Shown: positions 34,957 to 45,285, numbered from the stretch's first letter. The stretch: 64,000 nucleotides of DNA from Liquidambar formosana (GCA_039720395.1 CM077824.1:16806046-16870045), one strand, 5' to 3'. Numbers and translations are program-made. Notes: generated by a model from the letters alone, not told the origin.

Positions 34957-35490
34957 TATGTAAACATATTTTGCATGCCCTCTGTCAGAGTTACACAAAT
35001 CTCGTTGTTGCTATCAAACATGTCATGTTTTGTGGCCTGCAATTTTGCTCACGTATACATGCTGCCACACGAGGTCTCCGGAAGCCCTTTTTTTTCTTTT
35101 TTTTTTTTTGTTCGTAATCTAACAATCAGATCATCAATGCTTTTTTTTCTTTTTTTTTTTTTTGACTTGATCAATAAATAAATCTCTAACCTGCACAAAT
35201 GACCATGCACAAACTAGCAGCACTTTGAATGCACTTATATACACCACATTTTTTTCCTTATTCCTTGAATGTAGTATTGGCCGATGAAGACACACATGTA
35301 CAAATTTATTTTTTTGTTATTATTTTTTTTTTTTGTAAATTCCAAATGCCTTGAAAGAATTCTTTATCCTATCCATCTCATCATCATCTCCAATTACTAT
35401 CCTCGGCTTTTATTGAATATGAACGACTGCTTACTTCGGAGTCGACCACCCATGTTATGCCTAGCCAAAGTCATAATGAAGATGTGATAT
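34957..35490 (-). other. 3' non-coding region of the Tat-like element (continued)
   Basis: T-rich filler between the nested MULE and the hairpin array; no gene seen. Confidence 0.5.
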
Positions 35491-36020
35491 AATTGAAGGC
35501 CACGAGACAGACTCGTGAAGATTCTTACTTGGGCCATTCACATATGAAGACCACGGGACAGACCCGTGAAGATTTATTTAAGCTATCACCAATGAAGGCC
35601 ATGGGACAGACCCGTGAGGATTTACTTGCACTATCACAAATGAAGGCCACGGGACAGACCCGTGAGGATTTATTTGCACTGTCACGAATGAAGGCCACAG
35701 GACAGACCTGTGAGGATTTATTTGTGCCACCATGAATGAAGGCCACGGGACAGACCCGTGAGGATTGACTTACGCCGTCACAAATGAAGGCCACAGGACA
35801 GACCTGTGAGGATTTATTTACGCCACCATGAATAAAGGCCACGGGACAGACCCGTGAGGATTGACTTACGCCGTCACGAATGAAGGCCACAAGACAGACC
35901 TGTGAGGATTTATTTGCACCACCACGGATGAAGGCCATAGGACAAACTTGTGAGAATTTATTTGAGCTGCTGCAGATGAAGGCCATGGGATAGACTCGTG
36001 AGAATTTATTTGAGCCGTTC
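35491..36020. repeat. Eleven 48-bp tandem hairpin repeats
   Basis: Units start with GAAGGCCACGGGACAGACCC-like text at about 35493, 35547, 35593, 35641, 35689, 35737, 35785, 35833, 35881, 35929 and 35977. Each has a 6-bp stem and 5-nt loop of the form CACGGG-ACAGA-CCCGTG. Stem variants are usually compensated (CACGAG with CTCGTG, CACAGG with CCTGTG) or form G:T pairs; one unit (CACAAG with CCTGTG, near 35888) has a mismatch. The minus-strand open frame across it is a by-product of a period divisible by three. Confidence 0.9.
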
Positions 36021-36469
36021 ATGACGCCAATACCATACATTTTCTATCCGAGTCGTTCATAACTCCTTGCCATGGATACTTTATCCAAGACGTTAATGAC
36101 TTAGTGCCAAAAGCGTCCCATCCCAGTCGCACAATACCATAGGACAACTTTAAAGGCATCCTTTATAGGTGAGGAGAGCTCGAGTATGAAGATTTTCATT
36201 GACCTGCCTTGCCTAAATCCCGTAGCACCTTTTACTACGATATGACCAACCTTTCTTTCAAGCGAGTGCGCAATGAGTGACTTTGGACATGCATCCAGAA
36301 AAGCATCAAAGCTAAGCAAGTGAAGTTGTAAGAAAAGCCGGTACGTTTGGTTGAGCAAGACCAACAATTAAAAGCATCTGTAATAGAAGGGAAGATGAAA
36401 CATAATTATAGCCTTTAAGAAAATACTGCTCATAACTCAAGTCTTTGTGGTAAAAGGTAAACCCTTTTT

Positions 36470-36850
36470 TTTTTAGGAGTTGACTGAACTTAGGTGATTC
36501 CCAAGTTGCCTACGTACCATTCCATAAGGAAAGGATCAAGTCATAACGTAGTTCACTTTTTTTCTTCTTTTTTTTTTGTGTGCCATACACAGTTTTTGCT
36601 CATGCGGGCCAGGAGCATGATGATTTTTTTTTTGGTTAGCTGACTGAACTTAGGTGATTCCCAAGTTGCCTACGTACCATTCCATAAGGAAAGGATCAAG
36701 TCATAACGTAGTTCACTTTTTTTCTTGTGCTCTAACTTTTGCTTGAATTGCCCTTTCGAGTTTTCGATTCAACGAGCTTTTTTTTTTTTTCTTTACTTGA
36801 ATTTTTGGGTGCCATACACAGTTTATGCTCATGCGGGCCAGGAGCAACAT
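36470..36850. repeat. Duplicated 90-bp motif downstream of pol
   Basis: GACTGAACTTAGGTGATTCC through CATAACGTAGTTCACTTTTT occurs at about 36482-36563 and again at 36642-36724. Each is followed by GCCATACACAGTTT.TGCTCATGCGGGCC (36582 and 36811). The motif occupies the segment just 3' of the integrase end. Confidence 0.85.
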
Positions 36851-36889
36851 GCAGTTTAGGCTCATGCGAAGAGGAGCGCTATCCAGCCT

Positions 36890-39800
36890 TTAAGCATAGT
36901 AACGCTTCAGAAACTTGCCATTGATAGGGCCAATTCTTAACCCATCTCCATCAACTAACTTGTAAGCACCATTTGTGTAAGCTTCTTGAATCACATATGG
37001 TCCATCCCATTTCGAGAGAAATTTATTGCCCATTCGATGAGTAATGATGATTGGTCGTCGAACGGCAAGCACCAAGTCTCCCACTTGAAAGGACCGAGGT
37101 CGAACTTTCTTATTGAATGCTTTAGAGAGACGAGCCTGATAACACTCTAACCTTTGTTGTGCTTCAAGCCTCTTCTCATCTAGGGCCTCTAATTCCTCTA
37201 ACCGTAGACGAGCATTGTCTTTATTTGTAAGCCCTTCTTGAATGGCAATCCTTAATGAAGGGATTTGTCGCTCTAGTGGAAGGACAGCTTCAACACCATA
37301 GACCAAAGAATATGGAGTAGCTTGAGTAGGTGTTCGATATGTTGTTCGGTATGCCCAAAGAGCCTCTCCAATTCTTTCATGCCAATCCTTCTTTGATCTA
37401 CTTACAACTTTCTTGAGAAGATTGCAAAGAGTTTTATTAAAAGCTTCGGCAAGGCCATTGGCTGGTGCGTTATACATTGAAGATTTATACTGCTTGAAGC
37501 TGAACTTTTCACAAAGTTGATTCACAAGAGCATTACAAAATGGCTTTCCATTATCGGTTATGATGTATCGAGGCACACCATAACGATAAATGATATTTCC
37601 TTTAATGAAATCAACAACGGTTTCTTTCTTCACATCCTTAAGAGGTATAGCTTCCGCCCACTTTGAAAAGTAGTCTGTTGCTGCAAGTATATACTCATGA
37701 CCAGCAGAAGACTTATTAGTAAGCGGTCCAACCACATCAAGTCCCCATGCTTCAAAAGGCCAAGAAGCAACAGTTGGGTGTAATGGCTCCGGCGGTTGAT
37801 GTATAAAGTTTGCGTGGAATTGACAGGCTTGGCACCTTTTAGCGTAATCCATGCAATCTTTTACCATTGTGGGCCAATAGTACCCCATCCTTTTTATTTG
37901 AAAATGAAGTTTAGGGCCAGACTGATGAGCACCACATATTCCAGAATGAGCTTCTTGTAATGCTTGATTAGCTTCCTCTTCTCCTAAACAGCGAAGGAAA
38001 ACACCATCAAACGAACGACGATAGAGTGTATCTTTAAAGTATATGAACCGTGGTGCCCTTCGTCGTATTTCAACCCTATGTCGACGATCATCAGGTAATC
38101 TCCCATGTTCTAAGTAGTCAATAAGGGATTGTCGCCAATCTTCCTTCTCGACTTCACAGACAGAGATTAGATTTACTTCACCTTCTTCAATTTTATCATC
38201 AAAAGTTGGTGGTATTACCCAATTTTGGCAAATGGGCACTTTGACTTGGAGATCAGATAAAATGAGGGTTGATGCTAGATTAGCCAAAGCATCTGCTTGT
38301 CTATTCTCTTTTCTTGGCACATGTTGTAAAGTGATACGATCAAACCATCCCATAAGACGAGTGCCATAATCAAAATACGGCATTAACTCGGGTTTCCTAA
38401 CATCGTACTCATGAAGGAGTTGATTTATGACCAGCTTAGAATCCCCAAAAACTTCAAGCTGCAAAACCTTCAAATCTACCGCCATTTCAAGCCCAAGAAG
38501 AAGAGCTTGGTATTCGGCCACATTGTTTGAGCAACATTGAGTGAGAAAGAATGCATATGGCAATATATCTCCTTCGGGAGTAAGAAACACGACTCCAGCA
38601 CCGGCACTATCATGACGTGCAGCCCCATCAAAGAACATTTTCCAAGGTGGGCGAACTTCAATAAGAAGTGCTTCCTCGTCAGGAAGGCTTTCAGATATTT
38701 CCCAACTATCCGGTATAGGATGATCAGCCAAAAAATCGGCTAAGACTTGCCCTTTTACAGCCCTTTGAGGAATATAAGTAATTTCAAACTCTTGCAGCAA
38801 TAATGCCCATCTAGCTAGTCTCCCAGAAAGAACAGGCTTAGACATAATATACTTCAATGGGTCTGCACGAGAAATGAGTCGAACAGAATGAGCTTGCAAA
38901 TAGTGTCTTAGCTTTTGGATTGCGAATATCAAAGCCATGCACATCTTCTCAATTGGAGAATAATTCAACTCGGAGCCCGTCAACGTTCTGCTAAGAAAGT
39001 AAAGGGCATTTTCTTTTCCTTCTTCATTTTCCTGAGCTAGGAGAACCCCCAAAGAGCGTAATTGTGATGAAATATAAAGTATGAGAGGTTTACCAGGAAT
39101 TGGTGCTCTCAAGACAGGTGGCTTAAGCAAATATGACTTAATACTTCTGAAGGCATTAGTACATGCTTCATCCCACTCAAATGGAACATCTTTCTTCATC
39201 AGTCGGTTGAAAGGTTGACAGCGACCAGCCAAATTAGAGATGAATCGACGGATATAAGCTAATCGTCCTTGAAGACTCTTTAGCTCATGTAGGTTTTGTG
39301 GTTCTGGCATTTTTACAATGGCATCAATTTTGGATTGGTCAATTTCGATACCACGATGTCGAACAATGAACCCAAGGAATTTTCCTGATGTCACCCCAAA
39401 GGCACACTTTAAAGGATTCATTTTGAGTTGATATCGCCGCAGCCGCTCAAAAATCATTCTTAAGTCTTGGAGATGGTCTCCTCTTTTCTTGGACTTGACT
39501 ACCAAGTCATCGACATAGCATTCCACATTCTTATGAAGCATGTCGTCAAAGATCTTTTGCATGGCCCTTTGATAGGTGGCTCCAGCGTTCTTCAACCCAA
39601 AAGGCATAACTTTGTAACAGTAAATCCCTTTTGGAGTACGAAAAGCTGTAAGTTCCTCATCTTTTGGTGCCATTCGAATTTGATTATACCCAGACGAACC
39701 ATCCATAAAAGATAAAACCTCATGACCGGTAGTAGCATCAACCATGATTTCAGTCAGAGGCAATGGAAAATCGTCCTTTGGACATGCATTGTTGAGATCT

Positions 39801-40978
39801 CGAAAATCAACACAGATGCGAATCTTCCCATTCTTCTTTCTTACTGGGACGATATTTGATATCCAAGTAGGATACTTTACTTCACGAATGAAGTTTGCTT
39901 CAATGAGTTTGTTGACTTCTGCTTCTATTTGCGGGATTAGCTCTGGTCGAGATCGACGTTGTGCTTGTTTGATGGGACGCACTCCATGCTTCACTGCTAA
40001 GTGGTGTACGGCAACTTTTGGGTCTAAACCAGGCATCTCCTTGTAAGTCCAAGCAAAAATATCTCTATACTCACGTAAGATATCTATGTAAGCTTTTTCT
40101 TCTTCAGTACTCAAATTAGCACTTAAGAAAGTAGGACGAGGATCATCGGGAGTACCAAGATCAACTTCTTTTAATTCATCTACAGTAGATTGGACTCCTT
40201 CTTCAAACGCTACTGGAGCATCTGCTGCATCTTCTTCCGTCGGAGGTTCTTCTTCGGGAATTTCTTTGATTGATATATGTAATGCGGTAGCTACAAAGCT
40301 GTCCTCACACACATCTTCAAGCATGTTTTGACCAGAATCCTTTTGATTTGTAAATACCACCGTGTGACTCTTAACTTTTAATTCTTCACCAGTAGTGATA
40401 TTCAATGAGATATGTCGCTTCATCCGAGATGGGATCACACTGCAAGATTCTTTGGAATCTTGGATGACAAAAGATGACTTTCTTTGTCGACGACGCTTAG
40501 TCTTCTTATTGTATAAGTGTTGAGATGGAATGTGATCACCCAATCTAGTATATGCTGGTCTGCGTTCTCCCAAAGTGGCATTTTCTTGAAGCCCAATCCT
40601 ATCAAAGACCGACACTCGTGAAGAAGTCTCACCAAGACGATCAAATACTGAAAGCCTTGTTGGTGTTGTTTGAATATTTGTGCCCACTTCTTCAGAATCA
40701 ATTGCGATATATTGCAAGCTAGCTTTTTTCATCGGTATACGAATAGGAGCAGGAGGAACAAACCCAAGGCCAGTCTTAGGATTCTCTACAGCATAACCCT
40801 TTTCTCTTAACATCTTTTGGGTATTAGTCAAACCATGTTCCTTTCCTTTGGTCGCCTCATTGGGATAGTTTCCAACAGGAATTAAGTCTTGACAACTACC
40901 TCCAGCTTTAACCATGAGCTTGTAAGCATTAGGATCAAAACCACTAGTCCTCTTTTCTGGTAAATCACCATGCTCCAC
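36890..40978 (-). CDS. Tat-like polyprotein, RT - RNase H - RNase H-like - integrase part
   Basis: 1362 codons, uninterrupted. From the N-terminus: an acidic linker; reverse transcriptase at about 320-560 with CVDFRDLN and the catalytic YVDDL near 488-492; an RNase H region (RTLTGSELNYSPIEKMCMAL) at about 620-760; and a second RNase H fold (MFFDGAARHDSAGAGVVF) at about 780-910. Integrase follows, with an HHCC-like finger (about 1020-1060), a first catalytic Asp in GLDVVGPL near 1080, a second in ITDNGKPF, and Glu in GLAEAFNK. It ends KFLKRYYA as in related elements. It is in the same frame as the gag-protease frame and separated from it only by one TAA, so it is probably translated as one polyprotein in active relatives. 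Confidence 0.93.
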   Translation of the reverse strand: MEHGDLPEKRTSGFDPNAYKLMVKAGGSCQDLIPVGNYPNEATKGKEHGLTNTQKMLREKGYAVENPKTGLGFVPPAPIRIPMKKASLQYIAIDSEEVGTNIQTTPTRLSVFDRLGETSSRVSVFDRIGLQENATLGERRPAYTRLGDHIPSQHLYNKKTKRRRQRKSSFVIQDSKESCSVIPSRMKRHISLNITTGEELKVKSHTVVFTNQKDSGQNMLEDVCEDSFVATALHISIKEIPEEEPPTEEDAADAPVAFEEGVQSTVDELKEVDLGTPDDPRPTFLSANLSTEEEKAYIDILREYRDIFAWTYKEMPGLDPKVAVHHLAVKHGVRPIKQAQRRSRPELIPQIEAEVNKLIEANFIREVKYPTWISNIVPVRKKNGKIRICVDFRDLNNACPKDDFPLPLTEIMVDATTGHEVLSFMDGSSGYNQIRMAPKDEELTAFRTPKGIYCYKVMPFGLKNAGATYQRAMQKIFDDMLHKNVECYVDDLVVKSKKRGDHLQDLRMIFERLRRYQLKMNPLKCAFGVTSGKFLGFIVRHRGIEIDQSKIDAIVKMPEPQNLHELKSLQGRLAYIRRFISNLAGRCQPFNRLMKKDVPFEWDEACTNAFRSIKSYLLKPPVLRAPIPGKPLILYISSQLRSLGVLLAQENEEGKENALYFLSRTLTGSELNYSPIEKMCMALIFAIQKLRHYLQAHSVRLISRADPLKYIMSKPVLSGRLARWALLLQEFEITYIPQRAVKGQVLADFLADHPIPDSWEISESLPDEEALLIEVRPPWKMFFDGAARHDSAGAGVVFLTPEGDILPYAFFLTQCCSNNVAEYQALLLGLEMAVDLKVLQLEVFGDSKLVINQLLHEYDVRKPELMPYFDYGTRLMGWFDRITLQHVPRKENRQADALANLASTLILSDLQVKVPICQNWVIPPTFDDKIEEGEVNLISVCEVEKEDWRQSLIDYLEHGRLPDDRRHRVEIRRRAPRFIYFKDTLYRRSFDGVFLRCLGEEEANQALQEAHSGICGAHQSGPKLHFQIKRMGYYWPTMVKDCMDYAKRCQACQFHANFIHQPPEPLHPTVASWPFEAWGLDVVGPLTNKSSAGHEYILAATDYFSKWAEAIPLKDVKKETVVDFIKGNIIYRYGVPRYIITDNGKPFCNALVNQLCEKFSFKQYKSSMYNAPANGLAEAFNKTLCNLLKKVVSRSKKDWHERIGEALWAYRTTYRTPTQATPYSLVYGVEAVLPLERQIPSLRIAIQEGLTNKDNARLRLEELEALDEKRLEAQQRLECYQARLSKAFNKKVRPRSFQVGDLVLAVRRPIIITHRMGNKFLSKWDGPYVIQEAYTNGAYKLVDGDGLRIGPINGKFLKRYYA

Positions 40979-40987
40979 TTCAATTCC

Positions 40988-43375
40988 TTACGATGGTCTA
41001 ACGAAACCCTGGATGGGAGGTTTCATTACCTTTGTCACGGCGAGCTTTGTAACTGGGAGAGTTAAATCTTCTAAGGCTTCCAGCACGGTAGGATCATACC
41101 CAATAAAAGGAGACTGTCCTTTCTTTCTTTTAGATTTTGGCACATAACGCAATACAGGGGATGCTCTAGTGGGATTAATATGAATCTGATCCTTTGGCTT
41201 TTGCCCCCATGTAACTTTAGTTTGCTTAGCCTTGCTTGTTTCTCCATGTCCTTTGGCATGATTTGTTGCCTCTACCTTTCGAGTGGCTTTTTGCTCTTGA
41301 GTACTAACCTCTCCAGTTAATGGTACAGCATTAGGTTGGACATCTTTTGCCACATTGGATTGCAAGTAGAATTTGGCATCAGCAAAATAAGTTTCGGCCT
41401 CTGTGAATGGTTTGTCATCAGCCGCCATCTTCCTTTGGATCCCATTCTGATAGTATTTGAAACATTGATGAAGAGTAGAAGGAACCACTCCATAGTCATG
41501 AAGCCATAGCCGCCCCAATAACATGTTATATGAAGTCTTGGACTCAATAACATGAAATAATGCATTAGAAGCCATATCTCCGATCAGCAAGTTAAGTCTT
41601 ATCATGCCAATAGCCCTTTGACCACCTTGGTTAAAGCCTTGAATCATCAAACGACTATGTGAGAGTTCGTCCATGGAAACGCCCAACTCCTTCATTACAC
41701 GTATTGGCAAAATGTTTACAGCAGATCCGCCATCCAACAGCATTCTATTAACTTTTCGTTCACGAACATAGCCAGTAACGAAAAGAGGACGATTATGAGG
41801 ATTAGAACCCAAGAGTAAATCTTCATCAGAAAATGTGATGGTTGACATGCTTGAAGCGACAATATTAAGGCTGATGTGAGAATCTTTTTCACCTTTTGAC
41901 TTTTCTAAGGCGAGTCCATCTTCTTTTCTTTCTGATTGCTCTTCTTCATCGTGTACTTCATAGCAAGGCAATGTACTTGACGAAGGGTAGGCAGTATCTT
42001 GGAACCATTTTGGCATGAAGTCCCACAAAGTTATCGGAATGCGTGCCAACTCTTTCTCAGTTATGATGGACGCTACTTTCTGATTTTTTAATGTCTTCTT
42101 CGCCTTTGACCTTTTTGCAAGTTGAGACCTTCTTTTAGTCCTTATCGATTGTACGTAAGACAACTTTGATGAATTGGATTTACGGGCCTTACGGCGAGTA
42201 ACGAGAGTCCACCCTTCATCTTCAGAATTTAACAATTCGGGTTCTGAACAAGCAATGCCCCCATTAGAATTTAACTGCATAATCACTTTTGTCACATCTG
42301 AAGTGCCTTTGTCCAAATGAGATGCTTTTGGAGAATGTGCAGGCGTACACTCAACTCGAATAGGATCAAACGAGCCAAACTTCATTGTAAAAGTTGTGTG
42401 CGATGGCATAGAAATAGGCATTTCGTACACCATTTCTTTGGAAGAGGTAGGAGATCCGAAGGTCACCGCAGCCAAATTTGAAGCTGCTATTTCCACTCCA
42501 AGATCAATCTTTCCCTTGCGAGCCAATTCTAAGATCTTCTCCTTCAAGACAAAACATTTTTCTATAGGATGGCTGACCAATCTATGGTACTTGCAATTTT
42601 TTGGGTCATCTACCTTACCAGCCTCCTCAGGACGTTTCATCTCAGGAAGTTCAATAAGGTTACTTTTGAGGAGATCTTCCAGCATTTCTGCAACATCAGA
42701 ATCCGGAAAAGGGTATTCCTTTTCTTGCATTTCTTTCAAAGTGGTCTTCTTCTTTCCTTTATCTTGAAAGGTATCAGGTCTTTCATCTATCTTCTTCTTT
42801 GACTTGAGTACAAACTTCAGCGGCGCTGAGCTCACAGCCATAGATTCTTTGTTGTCATTTTTGATGGGATACTTGCCCCCTTTACGATTATCTTGCTTTT
42901 CTTTTCCTTTGTGAAAATCTTGGACTGGAAGGTTTTGGATTGGTGGACCTTGGCTTCCGCTAGCTGCCATGCTAAGCTCCATATCGTGAGCACGCGTTGC
43001 TAAATCTTCAAAGGTCTTAGGCCTAATCCCTTGCAGGATGTAACGTAGACCCCAATGCATCCCTTGAGTGCACATCTCAATAGCAGAAGCTTCAGAAAGC
43101 CTGTCTTTGCAATTCAAACTTAAATTCCTCCATCTATTGATATAATCAATGACATGCTCCTCCTTCCATTGGTAAGTGCTAGTTAGTTCAATCATACTAA
43201 CCGTACGACGAGTACTGAAGAAGCGATCAATGAATTCTTGTTCAAGTTGATCCCAACTATCAATTGAGCCTGGTGACAAATCAGTATACCAATCAAAAGC
43301 GAAACCTTTTAAGGATCGAACAAACTGCTTAACCAGTAGATCTCCGTCAGTGCCGGCATTATTACAAGTTTCCAC
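40988..43375 (-). CDS. Tat-like Gag (C-terminal part) and aspartic protease
   Basis: 795 codons in the same frame as the flanking gag and pol frames. It starts inside the retrotransposon Gag domain ([34 protein letters not shown]). It has a [14 protein letters not shown] zinc-binding-like motif near residue 262. The protease active site is in [11 protein letters not shown] near 545, with DGG in place of the usual DTG/DSG, as in other Tat-like elements. It ends at a TAA (40990-40988) 10 bases before the first ATG of the pol frame. The ATG given is internal; the natural start is upstream at 44359. Confidence 0.9.
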   Translation of the reverse strand: METCNNAGTDGDLLVKQFVRSLKGFAFDWYTDLSPGSIDSWDQLEQEFIDRFFSTRRTVSMIELTSTYQWKEEHVIDYINRWRNLSLNCKDRLSEASAIEMCTQGMHWGLRYILQGIRPKTFEDLATRAHDMELSMAASGSQGPPIQNLPVQDFHKGKEKQDNRKGGKYPIKNDNKESMAVSSAPLKFVLKSKKKIDERPDTFQDKGKKKTTLKEMQEKEYPFPDSDVAEMLEDLLKSNLIELPEMKRPEEAGKVDDPKNCKYHRLVSHPIEKCFVLKEKILELARKGKIDLGVEIAASNLAAVTFGSPTSSKEMVYEMPISMPSHTTFTMKFGSFDPIRVECTPAHSPKASHLDKGTSDVTKVIMQLNSNGGIACSEPELLNSEDEGWTLVTRRKARKSNSSKLSYVQSIRTKRRSQLAKRSKAKKTLKNQKVASIITEKELARIPITLWDFMPKWFQDTAYPSSSTLPCYEVHDEEEQSERKEDGLALEKSKGEKDSHISLNIVASSMSTITFSDEDLLLGSNPHNRPLFVTGYVRERKVNRMLLDGGSAVNILPIRVMKELGVSMDELSHSRLMIQGFNQGGQRAIGMIRLNLLIGDMASNALFHVIESKTSYNMLLGRLWLHDYGVVPSTLHQCFKYYQNGIQRKMAADDKPFTEAETYFADAKFYLQSNVAKDVQPNAVPLTGEVSTQEQKATRKVEATNHAKGHGETSKAKQTKVTWGQKPKDQIHINPTRASPVLRYVPKSKRKKGQSPFIGYDPTVLEALEDLTLPVTKLAVTKVMKPPIQGFVRPS

Positions 43376-43438
43376 AAAGTGAGCTACATGTTGCTTCGGG
43401 TTACCTTTGCCATCAAATTGTTGGAACTTTGGAGGCTG

Positions 43439-44359
43439 TTAGCCAGTAGGCATCCTCAAAAGGTTTATCCTTTGAGTGTATGGCTTAGCATATGCATGTG
43501 AGAACCGAGCGTTGCCTTCGACTTTATCCTTAATGGTACCAACAATGAACTCTTTCAATTGGTCCGTTAGAACTGATCCATCTGAGGGGATATGAAAATC
43601 GCCAAATGAAACTCTAGTCCTTGGAATGGTTCCGGTCATGTTTTGTGGATTCGTATGTGGCATACCTGTTGGCGAATTGGTAGCAGCATTACCAGAGTCG
43701 CCTACGTTAGTATTCCTCGGTGGTGTATTCGTTGTTGCATTAGTGGCCATATTATTAAACCCACCTAACTCAGGATTCACTTGTGGTTGACCCGTTGTCG
43801 CATTAGCAGCAGTATTGCTAGATTGACCTAACTCGGGATTCATTTGCGGTGCACCCATTCTAGGCTGTTCCAAATTCCCAATCTTTTCTACTAGTATAGC
43901 CATTTGCATGTCTCTTTCTTGCGTAGCAGCTGTGAGAACTTCAATAGCCTTGGCCATACTTGCAATCTGTTCTTCCAAAGATAGCGTGTTAGTCACCATC
44001 ACAGGCACAGCATTGAAACTTCCAAATCTGGCAGAGTTTGTAGGTGACATTAGCTTGGATTGTGGTGTTCCATGAGGAGTAACAGGTGCAGAATTGGTAT
44101 TTGAGTCATCCTCTTCAACGGTGTCCTTGTTTCCTCGCAAAAAGTCTATGGTGATGACTGGGCTTCTAGGGGTGGTAGAACCAGACCCTAATGTTGGTTT
44201 GCACACAGCAGTTTGAGCATATAAGTCAGCAATTGCCTTTTTCTTGCTTCGAGTCATAGGGCCCAAGTTCAGGGTGTCACAGCTTGATTCCTGATATGCG
44301 GCTTGGTTGATTGATCCGTGAGATTTGGGATCTTGAGCGGTAGCTTTCTTAGGAGCCAT
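43439..44359 (-). CDS. Tat-like Gag N-terminal part, ends at in-frame TAA
   Basis: The likely Gag start is MAPKKATAQD at 44359, just downstream of the 5' LTR and primer site; an upstream ATG at 44482 lies in the LTR. The region is low in hydrophobics and rich in N, T, P and Q with loosely repeated QVNPELG(G/Q)-N-A-T-N text. It stops at TAA 43441-43439 (after RMPTG) while the next codons continue the Gag domain ([14 protein letters not shown]). The stop therefore splits Gag without a frame change. Confidence 0.85.
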   Translation of the reverse strand: MAPKKATAQDPKSHGSINQAAYQESSCDTLNLGPMTRSKKKAIADLYAQTAVCKPTLGSGSTTPRSPVITIDFLRGNKDTVEEDDSNTNSAPVTPHGTPQSKLMSPTNSARFGSFNAVPVMVTNTLSLEEQIASMAKAIEVLTAATQERDMQMAILVEKIGNLEQPRMGAPQMNPELGQSSNTAANATTGQPQVNPELGGFNNMATNATTNTPPRNTNVGDSGNAATNSPTGMPHTNPQNMTGTIPRTRVSFGDFHIPSDGSVLTDQLKEFIVGTIKDKVEGNARFSHAYAKPYTQRINLLRMPTG

Positions 44360-44404
44360 TGAATTTGTAGAGAGTTGATGAAAAGAAGAGATGAGAGGCA
44401 GAAA

Positions 44405-44430
44405 TTGTCCCACCGGGCGTGCCAGAAATT
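44405..44430 (-). promoter_or_regulatory. Primer binding site region
   Basis: Directly inside the 5' LTR, the minus strand reads TGGCACGCCCGGTGGGAC after a short TTTC spacer. The TGG start and position fit a tRNA 3'-end complement. I do not assign the tRNA. Confidence 0.7.
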
Positions 44431-44874
44431 TGTACGCACAAATTTCGTGTCTAGAAATAAATAGACCAAAAAAAGTGGACAAAGGATAATCTTATTAATT
44501 TGTAGTAGCGGAATACAATCTCTGTGTAGACTTTGTTTACAAAGTAAAATAATCCTCTGATTCTTCTCTCCTTGAAACTTTGACTCGAGGGCTTGAACAG
44601 CTTGTTCTCGATTCAATGGGCGAAATCTCCTTCGATGTAGGTGGAATGGATCTCTTGTGTGAGTCTCTAGGCTTTGAGCGTATTAGAGACTATGAACTTT
44701 GGTGCGAGTTCTTCGTCTTGAGTCTTTGGTGTAGAAGTTCTATGGAGCTTTTGAGGCTTTAATCCAATAGAGCTTCAATGCTTGAATGTTGGTCACGTCA
44801 GAGCTTTTGAGACTTTGGTCTGACAGAGCTTTGTTGCTTGAATCTCTTTTTTTTTTGACCCTTGGGGGCTACCT

Positions 44875-44883
44875 CTATTTATA
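44875..44883 (-). promoter_or_regulatory. TATA box of the retrotransposon LTR promoter
   Basis: TATAAATAG on the minus strand, preceded by CTACCAC and followed by AGGTAGCC. It is about 400 bp from the U3 start, a usual place for the LTR promoter, and is duplicated at 31683-31691 in the other LTR. Confidence 0.75.
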
Positions 44884-44992
44884 GTGGTAGGGTGAAGAGT
44901 ATTCTGATAAGAATTGACTTCTTAATAATTATCCCTTATTTATCTTTTATAAAAGGATAAATATTAATTATTTAATAGCCATCCTAACCAGA

Positions 44993-45245
44993 ACACGTGG
45001 CAACATTTGATTGGAAGAATTATTTGTCTTCCTTTTATTTGGTCTTACTTGACAAGTGTCAATATTTGATTTGGCCACCTGTGTAGTAATTTTAAAACAC
45101 ATGGCAACTTGTAATTCGCCAATGCTATGTAATAAAAGATACATGGCACACATTTATTTGCCATAAATATATCCTACTCAACTTATAAGAAGACACGTGG
45201 CCAAATTTAATTTGCCATGATTTAGTTGACTTTAAGACACGTGTC
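44993..45245 (-). promoter_or_regulatory. Array of six G-box/ABRE-like motifs in U3
   Basis: Related 9-mers (plus strand): ACACGTGGC at 44993, ACAAGTGTC at 45052, ACACATGGC at 45097, ATACATGGC at 45139, ACACGTGGC at 45193, ACACGTGTC at 45237. Each is followed by a loosely similar AACATTTGAT-like stretch, so this is a degenerate tandem repeat with 42-59 bp spacing. ACGTGGC is the core of ABA-responsive and G-box elements bound by bZIP/bHLH factors. They lie upstream of the TATA box. Confidence 0.65.
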
Positions 45246-45280
45246 CACTTGTGAGTGGTTGCAAATTTTCTCGTTCTACA

Positions 45281-45285
45281 CTTCA
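45281..45285. repeat. Target-site duplication CTTCA, right
   Basis: Identical to 31234-31238 and directly adjoining the 5' LTR. Confidence 0.9.

Larger units (their letters stand above)
31239..45280 (-). mobile_element. Young Tat-like Ty3/gypsy LTR retrotransposon (14,042 bp)
   Basis: Flanked by CTTCA duplications, with two 850-bp LTRs that differ by one base in my reading (C/T near 31982 and 45174). Coding order on the minus strand is Gag, protease, reverse transcriptase, RNase H, a second RNase H-like domain, and integrase, i.e. Ty3/gypsy order with the dual RNase H typical of the Tat lineage. There is about 4.8 kb of non-coding DNA between integrase and the 3' LTR, itself containing a MULE and tandem repeats. 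Two in-frame TAA codons interrupt the reading frame. It is inserted in a PIF1-type helicase gene. LTR similarity implies a recent insertion. Confidence 0.95.
44431..45280 (-). repeat. 5' LTR of the Tat-like element
   Basis: 850 bp with TG...CA ends. On the minus strand, U3 starts at 45280 and a TATAAATAG box lies at 44883-44875. Upstream of it are six ACACGTGGC-like boxes. One base differs from the 3' LTR in my alignment. Confidence 0.95.

Noticed and set aside
35491..36020. CRISPR-like regular array
   Set aside because: This is plant DNA, the units are contiguous without unique spacers, and no cas genes are present. It is a tandem repeat inside a retrotransposon.
35525..36040. 171-codon minus-strand open frame with 16-residue repeats
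   Set aside because: It exists because the 48-bp hairpin repeat has a period divisible by three and lacks stops in that frame. There is no family resemblance, and the paired stem changes explain the conservation better.
44269..44616. Open frame spanning the LTR and the start of gag (MNREQAVQALES...)
   Set aside because: It lies on LTR sequence, recurs truncated at the other LTR, and is out of the Gag frame. It is not a plausible protein.
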